Below are positions 51,538-61,145 of a DNA stretch of 64,000 nucleotides, in pieces; positions within the stretch are counted from its first letter, which is position 1, and the number at the start of each line of letters is the position of its first letter. A model generated the notes under the pieces. The model was given only the letters and a program-made list of their open reading frames with translations. It did not search any database and had not been told where the DNA came from. The position numbers were made by a program, and so were the translations under genes. Source of the DNA: Chitinophaga oryziterrae (GTDB lineage: Bacteria > Bacteroidota > Bacteroidia > Chitinophagales > Chitinophagaceae); assembly GCF_009758125.1 (NCBI RefSeq), contig NZ_WRXO01000009.1, positions 186,001 through 250,000 on the forward strand. The letters are read 5' to 3'.

Positions 51538-52893
51538 TTATTTAGATAAAAGGCTGGAAGTATAATGCTTGTTTCCTGATCCGTCCGACTGATAAGCGCC
51601 CATATCGACACCAGGGGCATCGGTAGTAGCGCCATACAATCCACCCTGTGGCACTACTTTCTGTGCTGCAAATATATCCGCTTCTCCTTTACGAAGAGCC
51701 GGAGAACCCGGTAACAGACTGAAATTATACTGTTCAGCAGTGATAATGGTCAACGGCATGGCAGAGATATCCAGTGGTGGCTTTACAGCGGAAAAATCAA
51801 ACTGGTCCACATCATACGAAGCAAACAGCGGATTATTGGTTTTAGGCGCTGTACTCATGATATCATTGCTCTGTTTTACCCCTCTTCCATCTGAAGTATA
51901 AAACGCGGCTATCTGGTACTGTGCATTAGAATAAAAGAAATTATTATTGTAAGTGATGTGCAGCGTATCTGCATCCGGCGTGATCCTCAGACCATAACGG
52001 CAGTTGATGATCATGTTATTATAGATCTTGCCCTGTGCTCCCTTTTCATAGTTGATCGAACCACCACGACCCGATTTCACCTGACGCATACCACTGTTTA
52101 AAATAGTGTTGTTATATACGTATACATTTGTCTGCACCGTACTACCACCACTGTTAGATACCTTGAATGCATTGGTGGCTCCTCCTATTGAAACATTGTA
52201 CGCTACATCTCCTACGGAACCCGCCTTTAAATTCAGGGACTCTCCACCTGCTTTGGCACAGGCTTCGAATGTATTACGCATCACACTCACCTTCCCATGC
52301 AGGATACGGATGCCATCATCCGTACTGCCATAGAACCAGGAGTCTTCTATGATACAATTTCCATCAATATTGGTATAAGACAGGAAGTTCCTGGGGTCTC
52401 CTGCTGCAAATACCGCCGGGTCTGCGGAAGCACCTGCTGGTCCGCCGGCAAACTCCAGATGTGTCCATTTGATGATCACGTCCCCACTGGTAGCACCACA
52501 CTGGATACCTCCCCAGAAACCTTTACCGATGCTGGCAGTTGTACGCAGACTGTCCACTACTGTAATGTAATTATTCGCATCTGCTGTACCTAAGCTGATA
52601 AAAGTACCGTTACAGGTGATTTGCGGACTGGTTGCTGTGCTTTTACCATCTCCCAGGGCCACCAGTTTAGAACCGGCCTGCATCAGCAGGGTATCGCCGG
52701 CATTGATGGTGATATCTGAGCTAAAGTAGTACGTTTTACCGGTACCCAGGGTCCCTTTAACAGAACCGGTAAGCGTATCCGAAGTAATAGTCTGACCGGC
52801 AGAAATAACTGCCGTTGATATTTTTACTGATTCCTCTTTATGACAGGCACTCAGAATAAGCGCTGACGCTATATATAAGTGTATTTTTTGCAT
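51538..52893 (-). CDS. Lipoprotein with right-handed parallel beta-helix
   Basis: The product is 451 residues. A lipoprotein signal (MQKIHLYIASALILSAC, Cys17) is followed by a run of beta-helix coils: TLLMQAGSKLVALGDGKS, GKGFWGGIQCG, VIIKWTHLEFAGG, CIIEDSWFYGSTDDGIRI, VSVMRNTFEACAKAGGE, VYVYNNTILNSG and KIYNNMIINCRYGLRI. The fold is like that of pectate lyases, but I see no conserved catalytic set, so a binding role is as likely as an enzymatic one. The C-terminus (SLLPGSPALRKG, then VDMGAYQ) is the usual ending of Bacteroidota parallel-beta-helix lipoproteins. It sits between the receptor and the phytase and may be the receptor's surface partner, in place of a SusD. Confidence 0.82.
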   Translation of the reverse strand: MQKIHLYIASALILSACHKEESVKISTAVISAGQTITSDTLTGSVKGTLGTGKTYYFSSDITINAGDTLLMQAGSKLVALGDGKSTATSPQITCNGTFISLGTADANNYITVVDSLRTTASIGKGFWGGIQCGATSGDVIIKWTHLEFAGGPAGASADPAVFAAGDPRNFLSYTNIDGNCIIEDSWFYGSTDDGIRILHGKVSVMRNTFEACAKAGGESLNLKAGSVGDVAYNVSIGGATNAFKVSNSGGSTVQTNVYVYNNTILNSGMRQVKSGRGGSINYEKGAQGKIYNNMIINCRYGLRITPDADTLHITYNNNFFYSNAQYQIAAFYTSDGRGVKQSNDIMSTAPKTNNPLFASYDVDQFDFSAVKPPLDISAMPLTIITAEQYNFSLLPGSPALRKGEADIFAAQKVVPQGGLYGATTDAPGVDMGAYQSDGSGNKHYTSSLLSK

Positions 52894-52905
52894 GGTAATA
52901 AATGT

Positions 52906-55677
52906 TTAGAGTTTGAATTTTACACCTAACAGGTAATTAGATCCGTAGGTATCCTTGCGCACAAATGTATTTTTACCGAGTTCCTGATGAGGCACTGCAC
53001 CTACTGTTCCACTACCGGTATAAGGCTGTCTGATCTCTAATTGATAAGGCGTATTTAAAATGTTATTCACCTTAGCATATACAAACCAGCGTTTGGTAAT
53101 TCTCTTTTCTATGGAGAAGTCCATCTGTGTAAATGCTTTCTGCCAGATATCATTATCCAGGAACTGAGATACCGTGTTGATCCTTCTGCTGGTATAACCC
53201 AATGCCAGTTGTGCATTCAATCCTAACTTATTATCATCTTTAAATAACAGGGATACATTCGCGATATGCGCTGACTGCCCTTGTAACGGACGGCTCTGAT
53301 TTACTGTCATCTGAGAAGTACCCGTACTGGTGCTGTAGTATTTAATTTTCGAAGTAGTGATTTCAGAATGCGTATAGGTATAGTTTGCTTTTATACCAAA
53401 CCATCTGAAATACTTAGTGATATCCAGTTCAGCTCCGTAGTTACTGGCCTTACCAAAATTATCCGGTGTATAATAGGTATTTGTTCCTACATTTTCCAGT
53501 GCATATTCAATAGGGTTGTTCAGCCTTTTGTAGAACACACCTGCCAGTAACTGGTCTAATCCTTTAGGGAAATATTCATAACGCAGGTCAAAGTTATCTG
53601 CTGTCGTTCTTTTCAGGTTAGGGTTACCTATTTCCTGGTAATCAGCATCCGGATCTCCACCATTATGAGGGATTACTTCGTAGAAATTAGGGCGACTGAT
53701 AGCAGAATAATAAGAAAGGCGGATCGCCTGTTTCTTATTCAGTGAATATTTCAGCAATGCGCTTGGCAATACATCATAATAAGTGATAGAACCGGTTCTG
53801 CCTTTTACGGTCTGAGGTACAGCACTTTGCCAGGAAAGGTCTGTATTCTCATATCTCGCACCACCTGTCAGTTCAAATTTCTTTAAGCTGATCTTTACCA
53901 TCGCATACGCAGCGCCTACGTTTTCTGTTGCATCGTAATTCAATGCATTATCAACCGTTCCTTCTCCATTGAATACGGAGAAATTATTATGGGAGATATC
54001 GCCGTCATATACCTGGTTACTTGGATCTGTAGGGCGCAGGCTGTAATCATCGTAGCTGCTGGTCCTGGTTTTATTACGGTACATACCACCTACTGACCAG
54101 TCTACATCTGCTTTCCCTATTTCTGATTTATAGGTGAAGTTCAGGTAACCGCTTTTATCTTCGTCCGAGTTACGGGAGAATTCCCTGTGAGATACCGGGT
54201 CAAGATTTAAAGGAGCCTGTACTAACGCGCCGTTAGCATCTTTTGATACACCTGTTACCAGGCCAAGGGTAGCTTCATCAGGGCGGTTATCGCTGGCTTT
54301 TGAATATACGGCGGACCAGTCCATTCCGAAATGTTTCGTGATCTTATGCGTACCGTTTAATGTCACGTTGAAGATCTGCTGTACATCGTGATAAGTTCTG
54401 TAGCTGTTGCTGATCCTTCCTGTACCGGCTCCTGTTCTGCCTAATTGCAGATTGGTATCCGAGGCACTCCTGAATTCGTTTTTATCGAGGTTGAGGTAAG
54501 CAGCATACAGTTTGATCTTATTATTATCATCGATCTTTAAATCGAGTTTAGCATGTAAACCGCTTCTCTGCTGTTGTATGGAATATTGTCTCTGTTCGAT
54601 GCCGGTTACTTTAGCATCTCCGTTGTTCATGTCAGTTTCAGTACCGAAGAACACAGAATTTACATTGCGGTAATTATTCTGATAACTACCTGCTACGATG
54701 ATGCCCAGTTTATCTTTCCATACACGACCACCTACAGATAATCCTAATAATGATGCAATAGGATTATGTTTATCAGCATGAGAGAAGGCGCTGTTCGGGA
54801 AATCTTTCATGGTTGCCTGGTAGCTGGTACCGTTAGTGGCACGTGGGGAGCGATCCAGGCTGGCGCTGTTATCGAAGGTGGTGAAGTCCTCGCTGGTGAA
54901 TTTACCCGCGAATCCTGCGGCTACATTCGCTTTTACGCTTAACTGGTTCGGTGCATCTTTCATCACCATGTTTACCGCACCTCCGATAGCATCCCCTTCC
55001 CTGTCCGGGGTAAGGGATTTCACGACTTCGAGGCGGTCCAGCAGGTCTGCCGGGAAGATGTCCAATGGCACATAACGGTTCTTGTTATCCGGACCAGGGA
55101 TCTTAATACCATTCACGAGGGTGTAGATATAACGTTTGTCCATACCGCGGATGATAGGGTACTGACCTTCACCGTTTGTGCTTCTTTCCAGGGATACCCC
55201 GGAAATACGCTGCACTACATTTGCTACGGAGAGGTCCGGAGAAATTTCTATGGTACGGGCAGAAACGGAGTTCTGCACCAGGGTAGCCTTTCTATCCGCC
55301 TGCATGGCAGATGCGTCTGTGCTTTTATCATGTTTACCGTTTACGCTTACTTCTGAGAGGTCATTGCTTTTTCTTTCCATTTCAATGACCATGTTCTTTG
55401 CTTCGCTTACGGTTACTTCATTCTTGTAAGTGTTGTAACCAACATATACTGCCTTTACTTTCCAGTTACCATTGGGAAGATTCTTTAAAATGAATGTTCC
55501 ATTGAGGCCGGAAACGATAAAATGCTTTTGCTCTGAGATTTCTACACTGATAGTTGCACCCGGTAAAGGCTCTCCGGATTGTTTATCAACTACCTGACCG
55601 CTGAGGCTGACTTTTTGCGAATGGGCAGAAAACCCGATCGCCGTCAACAGGATAAACAGAAAAAATAATCGCTTCAT
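52906..55677 (-). CDS. TonB-dependent outer-membrane receptor
   Basis: The product is 923 residues from MKRLFFLFILLTAIGFSAHSQ, the ATG at 55677. An upstream in-frame ATG at 55788 would hide the signal peptide. A carboxypeptidase-regulatory-like domain comes first (VSLSGQVVDKQSGEPLPGATISVE), then a plug (TVEISPDLSVANVVQRISGVSLERS-like, DKRYIYTLVNGIKIPGPDNKN, LDRLEVVKSLTPDREGDAIGGAVNMVMK in parts) and a 22-strand barrel ending GSNYLLGVKFKL. It is not a SusC, since no SusD gene follows. The operon partner is an inositol-polyphosphate phosphatase, so phytate or its products, or a metal complex of them, are plausible ligands. Confidence 0.93.
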   Translation of the reverse strand: MKRLFFLFILLTAIGFSAHSQKVSLSGQVVDKQSGEPLPGATISVEISEQKHFIVSGLNGTFILKNLPNGNWKVKAVYVGYNTYKNEVTVSEAKNMVIEMERKSNDLSEVSVNGKHDKSTDASAMQADRKATLVQNSVSARTIEISPDLSVANVVQRISGVSLERSTNGEGQYPIIRGMDKRYIYTLVNGIKIPGPDNKNRYVPLDIFPADLLDRLEVVKSLTPDREGDAIGGAVNMVMKDAPNQLSVKANVAAGFAGKFTSEDFTTFDNSASLDRSPRATNGTSYQATMKDFPNSAFSHADKHNPIASLLGLSVGGRVWKDKLGIIVAGSYQNNYRNVNSVFFGTETDMNNGDAKVTGIEQRQYSIQQQRSGLHAKLDLKIDDNNKIKLYAAYLNLDKNEFRSASDTNLQLGRTGAGTGRISNSYRTYHDVQQIFNVTLNGTHKITKHFGMDWSAVYSKASDNRPDEATLGLVTGVSKDANGALVQAPLNLDPVSHREFSRNSDEDKSGYLNFTYKSEIGKADVDWSVGGMYRNKTRTSSYDDYSLRPTDPSNQVYDGDISHNNFSVFNGEGTVDNALNYDATENVGAAYAMVKISLKKFELTGGARYENTDLSWQSAVPQTVKGRTGSITYYDVLPSALLKYSLNKKQAIRLSYYSAISRPNFYEVIPHNGGDPDADYQEIGNPNLKRTTADNFDLRYEYFPKGLDQLLAGVFYKRLNNPIEYALENVGTNTYYTPDNFGKASNYGAELDITKYFRWFGIKANYTYTHSEITTSKIKYYSTSTGTSQMTVNQSRPLQGQSAHIANVSLLFKDDNKLGLNAQLALGYTSRRINTVSQFLDNDIWQKAFTQMDFSIEKRITKRWFVYAKVNNILNTPYQLEIRQPYTGSGTVGAVPHQELGKNTFVRKDTYGSNYLLGVKFKL

Positions 55678-55866
55678 TGTAGCAGTTTTTTGATGCTGCA
55701 AATGTGAGTAAAGGCAAACAGTAAGCGTAAAAACCACCGTATACAAAATGATACATCGTGAACAAGGGCGTATACAGGTAGTGAACATGAAAAAATAAAC
55801 TATTGATAATCAATATCCCTAAAGGCAGTATGCGCTACATTAACAAATTGTTACCGTAACATCACG

Positions 55867-57486
55867 TTATAAAGAATTGATAAATGAAGTGAGGCTTTCT
55901 CCTTCTTCCAGCAGTAGTTTTTTCTTTAGTCTATACTTTGATACCCTCAGACTATCTGGTGAGATGGCCAATAAAGTGGCCATATCTTTTGAATCGAGGT
56001 TTAATTTGATAAGGGCGGCCAGGCGTATATCATTATAAGTAAGGTCATCTCTCCTTTCTTTCAGTTTAGCGAAGAATTCCTGGTGTACCTGTTCAAAGAT
56101 CTCCCGGAAGCCTGTCCAGTATTCGTCGTAGTTGAAATTGAGATTGATCTGCTGAATGAGTTGCTGGATTTGTTTTTTCTGGTCCCGTTTATCGTCTTTG
56201 GCCATTATTTCCAGGCGGTTACGCAGATCTTCCAGCAGTTGGTTTTTCTGGATAACGTGCAGTGTGTGTGAGGTCAGTTCTTTCCCTTTTATTTCCAGGT
56301 CCTGTACCAGCTTGTTTTCCAGCAGTTGTTTATTCTCCAGTGCCGTTTGCATCAATTCCTGCTGGGCATCGTGCATCTGTTTGTTTTGCAGGGCCAGGAT
56401 ACCGGCGTTCCTTATTTTTAATCGCTGCCGGCTGATGATGACCCATCCCAGCACCAGTAATAATAAGATAACAACGGTAGTGGCGATGGCTATAATGATA
56501 TTGATGTCTCTGGCATGTTGTAGTGCTACGATCTCATCATTTTTCTTGCCTATGTCAAACAATACGCTTAAAAAGGCCGTCTGGCGATTGTTTTCGGCAG
56601 AATAGATATCTATTGTTGCCCGGCGGGAAAGTTCCAGGTAGTGATAGGCACTGTCTTTTTCATTTAGCAGGCTATATGTCTTTCCAAGATCGTGATAAGC
56701 AGCCCCTTCTTCGTACAGATCATTTGCTTTTTCTGCCAGGGCGAGCGCTCTTCTGGTCTGGACCAGCGCTTCATTATAATGACCGGTTTTCCGGTAGATA
56801 TCTCCCAGGTTATTTAGTACTTCTATAATAGATACGTCTTCTCTGGACTGTTCATAGAGGTCGTAAGAGTGTTGGTAATAATAACGGGCAGAGTCAAATT
56901 TCGCCAGGTCTTCATAAATACTGCCCAAATTCTCATAGATCTTGGCGATACCTTCCTTTTTAGATATCCTACTATATTGTAGCAGGGCCAGTCGCTGAAA
57001 ATAAAAGGCGCTGTCGTACTTACTTTGTTTCTCATACAGATGGCCTATACGTCCATAAGTACCCGCGAGTCCCTCATCATTCCTCGTTTGCCGGTAAATC
57101 GACAAAGCCTCTTCATATTGTTTTCTGGCTAAAGCGATCTGCCGGTTATAATAATACAGGATACCCATATCATTCAGGTTCCCTGCCAGGAGTTCTCTCC
57201 TTCCCAGTTCCCGGAAGATCTTATCTGCCCTGAGGTGGAAGTCGAGCGCCTGTGGATAGTTCCCTAAGTAATAGCAGATATTCCCCATGCGTTGCAGGGA
57301 GGTTCCCATAGTCAGGGGATCTTTTTGCCGGGTGGCTTTATCGTACATCTTCTTTAGTTCCAGCAGGGCTGAATCAGGAAGTTGTGTACTGAGTTGTTTG
57401 GTGTAAGTGATTTCTGTAAAGTTCTTATCCTGCCCATTCACCGTTATGGCAAGCGCAAAAGCTGCTAAAACAAAGAATACTCTCAT
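55867..57486 (-). CDS. TPR - transmembrane - coiled coil - HTH signalling regulator
   Basis: The product is 539 residues. A signal-like helix starts the protein. Residues 45-310 hold six or more tetratricopeptide repeats (GTSLQRMGNICYYLGNYPQALDFHLRA, AGNLNDMGILYYYNRQIALARKQYEEALSI in parts). One transmembrane helix (INIIIAIATTVVILLLLVLGWVII) is followed by a cytoplasmic coiled coil (NKQMHDAQQELMQTALENKQLLENK). The C-terminus DIRLAALIKLNLDSKDMATLLAISPDSLRVSKYRLKKKL is a LuxR/GerE-like helix-turn-helix. The protein thus joins an envelope TPR sensor directly to a DNA-binding head without kinase domains. This design is common in Bacteroidota but poorly characterised. It lies 190 bases upstream of the receptor gene on the same strand and is its likely regulator. 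Confidence 0.88.
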   Translation of the reverse strand: MRVFFVLAAFALAITVNGQDKNFTEITYTKQLSTQLPDSALLELKKMYDKATRQKDPLTMGTSLQRMGNICYYLGNYPQALDFHLRADKIFRELGRRELLAGNLNDMGILYYYNRQIALARKQYEEALSIYRQTRNDEGLAGTYGRIGHLYEKQSKYDSAFYFQRLALLQYSRISKKEGIAKIYENLGSIYEDLAKFDSARYYYQHSYDLYEQSREDVSIIEVLNNLGDIYRKTGHYNEALVQTRRALALAEKANDLYEEGAAYHDLGKTYSLLNEKDSAYHYLELSRRATIDIYSAENNRQTAFLSVLFDIGKKNDEIVALQHARDINIIIAIATTVVILLLLVLGWVIISRQRLKIRNAGILALQNKQMHDAQQELMQTALENKQLLENKLVQDLEIKGKELTSHTLHVIQKNQLLEDLRNRLEIMAKDDKRDQKKQIQQLIQQINLNFNYDEYWTGFREIFEQVHQEFFAKLKERRDDLTYNDIRLAALIKLNLDSKDMATLLAISPDSLRVSKYRLKKKLLLEEGESLTSFINSL

Positions 57487-57715
57487 AATTGGAAATAAAT
57501 ATCCGTCCTCCGGTCCCGGGAGGTTAATCGTAAGCTGCAGGCAAAGAAAAGCGTTTAATGTTACGTGATTGTTAAGGATCGTCAGAAAGCGCTTATACAG
57601 AAGCTAATCTGGAAAATTCCGCTTCAAAATTATTGTCAATCTCTGAGTTTAAAATATTCTTATTACATTCGTTTCAAATCTTTAAAAAGACCCATGTACA
57701 GACTTTTTTCTTCAA

Positions 57716-57791
57716 CTACCCCTCCTCCGGTAGCCTAAAGGCTGAATAACCGGTATTTTTCCCGTACCATTTTTGCATTTCTGCAAAAATG
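57716..57791. other. Hairpin-rich leader before the EamA gene
   Basis: Three stem-loops lie close together: CTACC/GGTAG (57716-57733), AGCC-TAAA-GGCT (57732-57743) and CATTTTTGCA-TTTC-TGCAAAAATG (57768-57791, perfect). The last begins 118 bases before the GTG start of the transporter gene. The rest of the 399-base gap (57487-57885) shows no open frame or clear TAnnTTTG box. A structured 5' leader or a terminator of unknown use are both possible. Confidence 0.45.
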
Positions 57792-57885
57792 CACCTGTTG
57801 CATGTTTTTATGTCAACTTTCGAGGTTGTTTAGCCGCTAACTCTACTATGTGGTTAATTAAGTATTATTTTAAAACAATCTTGAA

Positions 57886-58782
57886 GTGAAAAATCTCAAA
57901 TATATATTGATGGTTCTCGCCGGGGGAGCCATGTATGGGACTATGTCTTCTTTCGTGAAGCTGTTCTATTCCCGGGGGTATAATGCTGCCGAGCTCTCCT
58001 TTTCGCAGGCATTGCTGGCAGCAGTTTTTCTGGGTATATTCCTATTGCTATCACGCAAAAGGGGAACGCGAAACCTTTCTAAAAAGCAGGTAATCCCCCT
58101 ATTGATCACGGGAGGAACCATAGGGCTCACCAATTATCTGTACTATCAGTCGGTAAGCTATATTTCGGCATCACTTGCTATCGTGATCCTGATGCAGTTT
58201 ACCTGGTTCAGCCTTTTATTGGAATGGGGTATTTTCCGAAAAAAGCCAGGCAAGCCGGAACTCCTAACTGTTGTCTTTATCCTTATCGGTACGATAATGG
58301 CAGGAAACCTTTTTTACGCAGAAAAAATATCGTTCTCCTGGAAAGGTATCACATTCGTTCTCTGCTCATCCTTAACCTATGCAATTTACATAGTAGCAAA
58401 CAGCAGGGTCGGAAAAGATGTGAATTGGTTACCAAAGAGTACGATGATCATGACTGGTTCTGCATTGACCATTTTTATAGTTAATGCAAATACTATCCTC
58501 GCTGTTAGCCATTTCAGTTATGAGTTTGCGCTTATTGCCGTTTTTCTTGCTGTAATCGGAACTTCTATTCCCACAGCTCTTTTCGCCGCGGGCATCCCGA
58601 AGATTGGTGCAGGGGTCAGTTCTATTCTTATGACAGTTGAACTTCCTGTTGCGATCATTTGTGCAACTATTGTTCTAAATGAACGTACAAGTGCTGTACA
58701 GATAGTAGGAATACTAATTATGCTGATAGCAATATCAGCAATGAATTATTACAAATCATTAATAACCCAAAAAACAGATTAG
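57886..58782 (+). CDS. EamA/DMT superfamily transporter
   Basis: The product is 298 residues starting at a GTG (VKNLKYILMVLAGG as written, Met in the protein). Ten membrane helices in two EamA halves are visible: YILMVLAGGAMYGTMSSFVKLFY, ELSFSQALLAAVFLGIFLLL, VIPLLITGGTIGLTNYLYYQSVSYI and the second half from WKGITFVLCSSLTYAIYIVAN. The final GILIMLIAISAMNYYKS is typical. EamA proteins export amino acids, nucleosides or drugs across the inner membrane; the substrate cannot be predicted here. It stands alone and ends before a strong GC-rich terminator at 58908. Confidence 0.9.
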   Translation: MKNLKYILMVLAGGAMYGTMSSFVKLFYSRGYNAAELSFSQALLAAVFLGIFLLLSRKRGTRNLSKKQVIPLLITGGTIGLTNYLYYQSVSYISASLAIVILMQFTWFSLLLEWGIFRKKPGKPELLTVVFILIGTIMAGNLFYAEKISFSWKGITFVLCSSLTYAIYIVANSRVGKDVNWLPKSTMIMTGSALTIFIVNANTILAVSHFSYEFALIAVFLAVIGTSIPTALFAAGIPKIGAGVSSILMTVELPVAIICATIVLNERTSAVQIVGILIMLIAISAMNYYKSLITQKTD

Positions 58783-58907
58783 TTATGTTCCAGATAAGTG
58801 ACATAAAGAACACCACTACTTTTGAGTTCAAAATGGAATTACAGAAAACGGTTTAAATGTCAGATTCAGATAGTTTATCTGTTTTCCCTTAATGTGCAGG
58901 GTTTATT

Positions 58908-58940
58908 AAAACACCCCCCGGTTAATGGCCGGGGGTGTTT
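58908..58940 (+). terminator. GC-rich terminator after EamA
   Basis: AAACACCCCCCGG (58908-58920) pairs with CCGGGGGTGTTT (58929-58940) apart from one bulged C, with an 8-base loop and a short TTTATT tail. Confidence 0.8.
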
Positions 58941-59021
58941 ATTCGTGTACTTCTTTTGAAGGAGATACATTTTTTTACATGGGGAAGAATAACAATAGAC
59001 GATCATTTATACTAACATTTA

Positions 59022-59468
59022 CTATTTAACTGCTATAAAGATAGCAACTTCTGCCTCTTCCGGATTTTGTCCTTTTTCTCTATACGCTTCAAAATCGGTT
59101 GTATAAACCCTTGGGATGTCAGAATTCCATATCCTGGTCCATTCTTCGAACACTTTATCTACCTCGGTTGTACGCTTGATATACCTCCCTTTTTCTATCA
59201 CAATTCCTTTCATTCCTTCAGGAATAGTATCCAGTGTGTTCACTTTACAACCCAGTACAGTAGTATAAGGCTTTGTAAAATCGCCTTCATACTCTGTATA
59301 CACGCTGTAAATAGTATTATCAACCTTACCTGGAATCTTATCTGCTATCCCTTCTGATATAAACTTATCCCAGAGTGCAGGAATATCAATCCCAGCCTGT
59401 CCGTTTTCATTGGAGGTCCTTACTGCAATACCAATAATATTAAATGATTTGAGCTCTTGAGTATCCAT
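59022..59468 (-). CDS. GyrI-like / effector-binding domain protein
   Basis: The product is 148 residues with a single GyrI-like (AraC effector-binding) domain: FNIIGIAVRTSNENGQAGIDIPALWDKFI, IYSVYTEYEGDFTKPYTTVLGCKV and the later WTRIWNSDIPRVYTTDFEAY, ending AEVAIFIAVK. No DNA-binding domain is attached. Stand-alone members bind small hydrophobic ligands, and some hydrolyse small electrophiles; this one cannot be assigned further. It is transcribed on the minus strand, with 64 bases separating it from the DUF2071 gene upstream, which may form a unit with it. Confidence 0.88.
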   Translation of the reverse strand: MDTQELKSFNIIGIAVRTSNENGQAGIDIPALWDKFISEGIADKIPGKVDNTIYSVYTEYEGDFTKPYTTVLGCKVNTLDTIPEGMKGIVIEKGRYIKRTTEVDKVFEEWTRIWNSDIPRVYTTDFEAYREKGQNPEEAEVAIFIAVK

Positions 59469-59532
59469 CTTTTCTTATTTATTGCAAATATTGGGGGAGG
59501 CAGTGACAACCCTATGTCAGTAGGTGATTAAA

Positions 59533-60249
59533 TTAAATGCTCCGTTTATTTGCCATACTATGCCACTCATGTTCTATCCCTTTCATTAATAGTGCATTAT
59601 CAAAATGAACAGATCCTTTGGGAAATATGGTTTCATTTTCAAAAAAACTGGATTGCACAGCAGATACTTCCAGCGGACTTACCTTCCATGTGTATGTCTG
59701 CAACTTTAATCCTTCATATTTGTTTCCATTTGGAGAATACCCCTTCTCTCCTTTCTCGAAAAAGGCGGAAGCATTCTCCAATGTATTAAAAATGGAATCC
59801 TGCTTAAAAATACTGCTTTCCTTTGCATCGATAGAAATGCTGGTATTATCAGAACTGGTAAAGTCTACATGATATTTACCCTCACCTTCCAACACATTGA
59901 ATCTTGCTTTGTGATGTTTGCCCGGAAATATCCGGCCTCCGGCCAATGCATTTAATCCTAAAGAGGTATCTCTGCGAGGAATATAAACACCTCCTTTAGT
60001 TTCTCCATCCTCATCCCATTCAACTGCAATACGATGGGCACCATTTTCAGAAGCAATACCCATAAAGTCGGGAAAGCCTTTGGGCTTAACATGCTTTAGC
60101 CTGATAAGGCATATTCCAACTATCGCCTTGTCTTTATAGATCTTAGGCCGGAAGGGTGCAGGGATGATCTTCCTTACATCTTCTGGATTTGCTGTAAAAT
60201 TGACCAATATCCGCCGGTCAATGTACCCATGTATGATTGGTAATTTCAT
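59533..60249 (-). CDS. DUF2071 (YqjF-like) protein
   Basis: The product is 238 residues without signal peptide. It has the DUF2071 plan: ILVNFTANPEDVRKIIPAPFRPKIY, ICLIRLKHVKPKGFPDFMG, AHRIAVEWDEDGETKGGVYIPRRDTSLGLNALAGGRIFPGKHHKA (sampled) and the late SSFFENETIFPKGSVHFDNALLMKGIEHEWH. The fold is related to acetoacetate decarboxylase, but the family has no proven reaction. It is probably cotranscribed with the small membrane protein gene 15 bases upstream and may be with the GyrI-like gene downstream. Confidence 0.85.
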   Translation of the reverse strand: MKLPIIHGYIDRRILVNFTANPEDVRKIIPAPFRPKIYKDKAIVGICLIRLKHVKPKGFPDFMGIASENGAHRIAVEWDEDGETKGGVYIPRRDTSLGLNALAGGRIFPGKHHKARFNVLEGEGKYHVDFTSSDNTSISIDAKESSIFKQDSIFNTLENASAFFEKGEKGYSPNGNKYEGLKLQTYTWKVSPLEVSAVQSSFFENETIFPKGSVHFDNALLMKGIEHEWHSMANKRSI

Positions 60250-60264
60250 AATGCAACTGAACTT

Positions 60265-60729
60265 CTATTGCCTAAAAGTAACCGATTTAGGTATACTATC
60301 AGTCAAAGATTTTATGATTACCGGTGCAGAAGCACCTGTTTGCATAAGTAATGCTTTGTTATAAGCAACATGCACATCATCGAAATACACAATTCCGATA
60401 AGCGCACTAAAATATAGCGTAGCAAAAAAGAAAAAGATATGCACGCCTGCGCTATACTGCATCTTTCTCTTATTTTCAGGTGTAGTAAAATACTGAACCA
60501 GCCTTGTAATTTCCAAGGCCACGCCACCTGCCATGCAGAACAATAATGGATTAACAAACAAACTCATAATTAAAGTTGTGGATGAAACAATAATGATACG
60601 ATAAATAATATGTTTACTTACCTGCCCGGTAAACAATAAATAAAAAAAGTTAAAGAACAGCACATGTCTTCTTAAAAAAACAAGACTATTCACCCGGCGT
60701 TCTTTTTTACGATTTAATAACTCTTCCAT
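60265..60729 (-). CDS. Small membrane protein of unknown function
   Basis: The product is 154 residues from the ATG at 60729 (MEELLNRKKERRVNSL); a TTG three codons earlier is less likely. A basic N-terminal segment precedes hydrophobic helices at about 21-37 (RHVLFFNFFYLLF), 45-80 (IIYRIIIVSSTTLIMSLFVNPLLFCMAGGVAL) and 95-118 (YSAGVHIFFFFATLYFSALIGIVYF). It then ends in an extended C-terminal tail. I recognise no family. It lies 15 bases upstream of the DUF2071 gene, consistent with an operon. The 407 bases on its other side hold the palindromes described separately. Confidence 0.6.
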   Translation of the reverse strand: MEELLNRKKERRVNSLVFLRRHVLFFNFFYLLFTGQVSKHIIYRIIIVSSTTLIMSLFVNPLLFCMAGGVALEITRLVQYFTTPENKRKMQYSAGVHIFFFFATLYFSALIGIVYFDDVHVAYNKALLMQTGASAPVIIKSLTDSIPKSVTFRQ

Positions 60730-60900
60730 TTTATTCAATTTTTCAATTAATAATTAATTTTTTCACATAGTAAACCGGCTACCAGTGGTTGTTTAAACCA
60801 GGTACTCCTATAGCATACTAAAAATATCGCAGGGGAGAAAATGAGAGAACACTATCGAAGTAAATAACAGATTTTACATCTCTCTAAAACAAAACTATGT

Positions 60901-61095
60901 ATTTATTTTCGAAAATAAATCAACCGATAAAACTTTCATCAAAATAATTATAAAGCTAAAAAATTGATAACGATTTATCAATAGAGATAGCCATCTGCAC
61001 GAACGACCTGTTCATTTTGTTCATTTTTTAAGATCGCTTTGAATTACATCTAATATTAATTAGGCTCGCGCTTCTTTTAGACCATTTTTAATGGT
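60901..61095. promoter_or_regulatory. AT-rich gap with three dyads before the HigBA-like pair
   Basis: ATTTATTTTCGAAAATAAAT (60901-60920) is a perfect 20-base palindrome. ATTGATAA-CGAT-TTATCAAT (60963-60982) has perfect 8-base arms, and ACCATT-TTT-AATGGT (61081-61095) is a third dyad, 50 bases before the toxin start. The gap runs 60730-61145 and contains no gene. One or more dyads are likely antitoxin operators; none has a T-run that would make it a terminator. Confidence 0.5.
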
Positions 61096-61145
61096 GAAAA
61101 AATAGAACCAAGTACCTCAAATTAATTTTTTAAATTCATTTATAA

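Noticed and set aside
60901..60920. Palindrome considered as a terminator
   Set aside because: It is almost pure A/T, has no loop and no T-run, and no gene ends near it; an operator is more likely.
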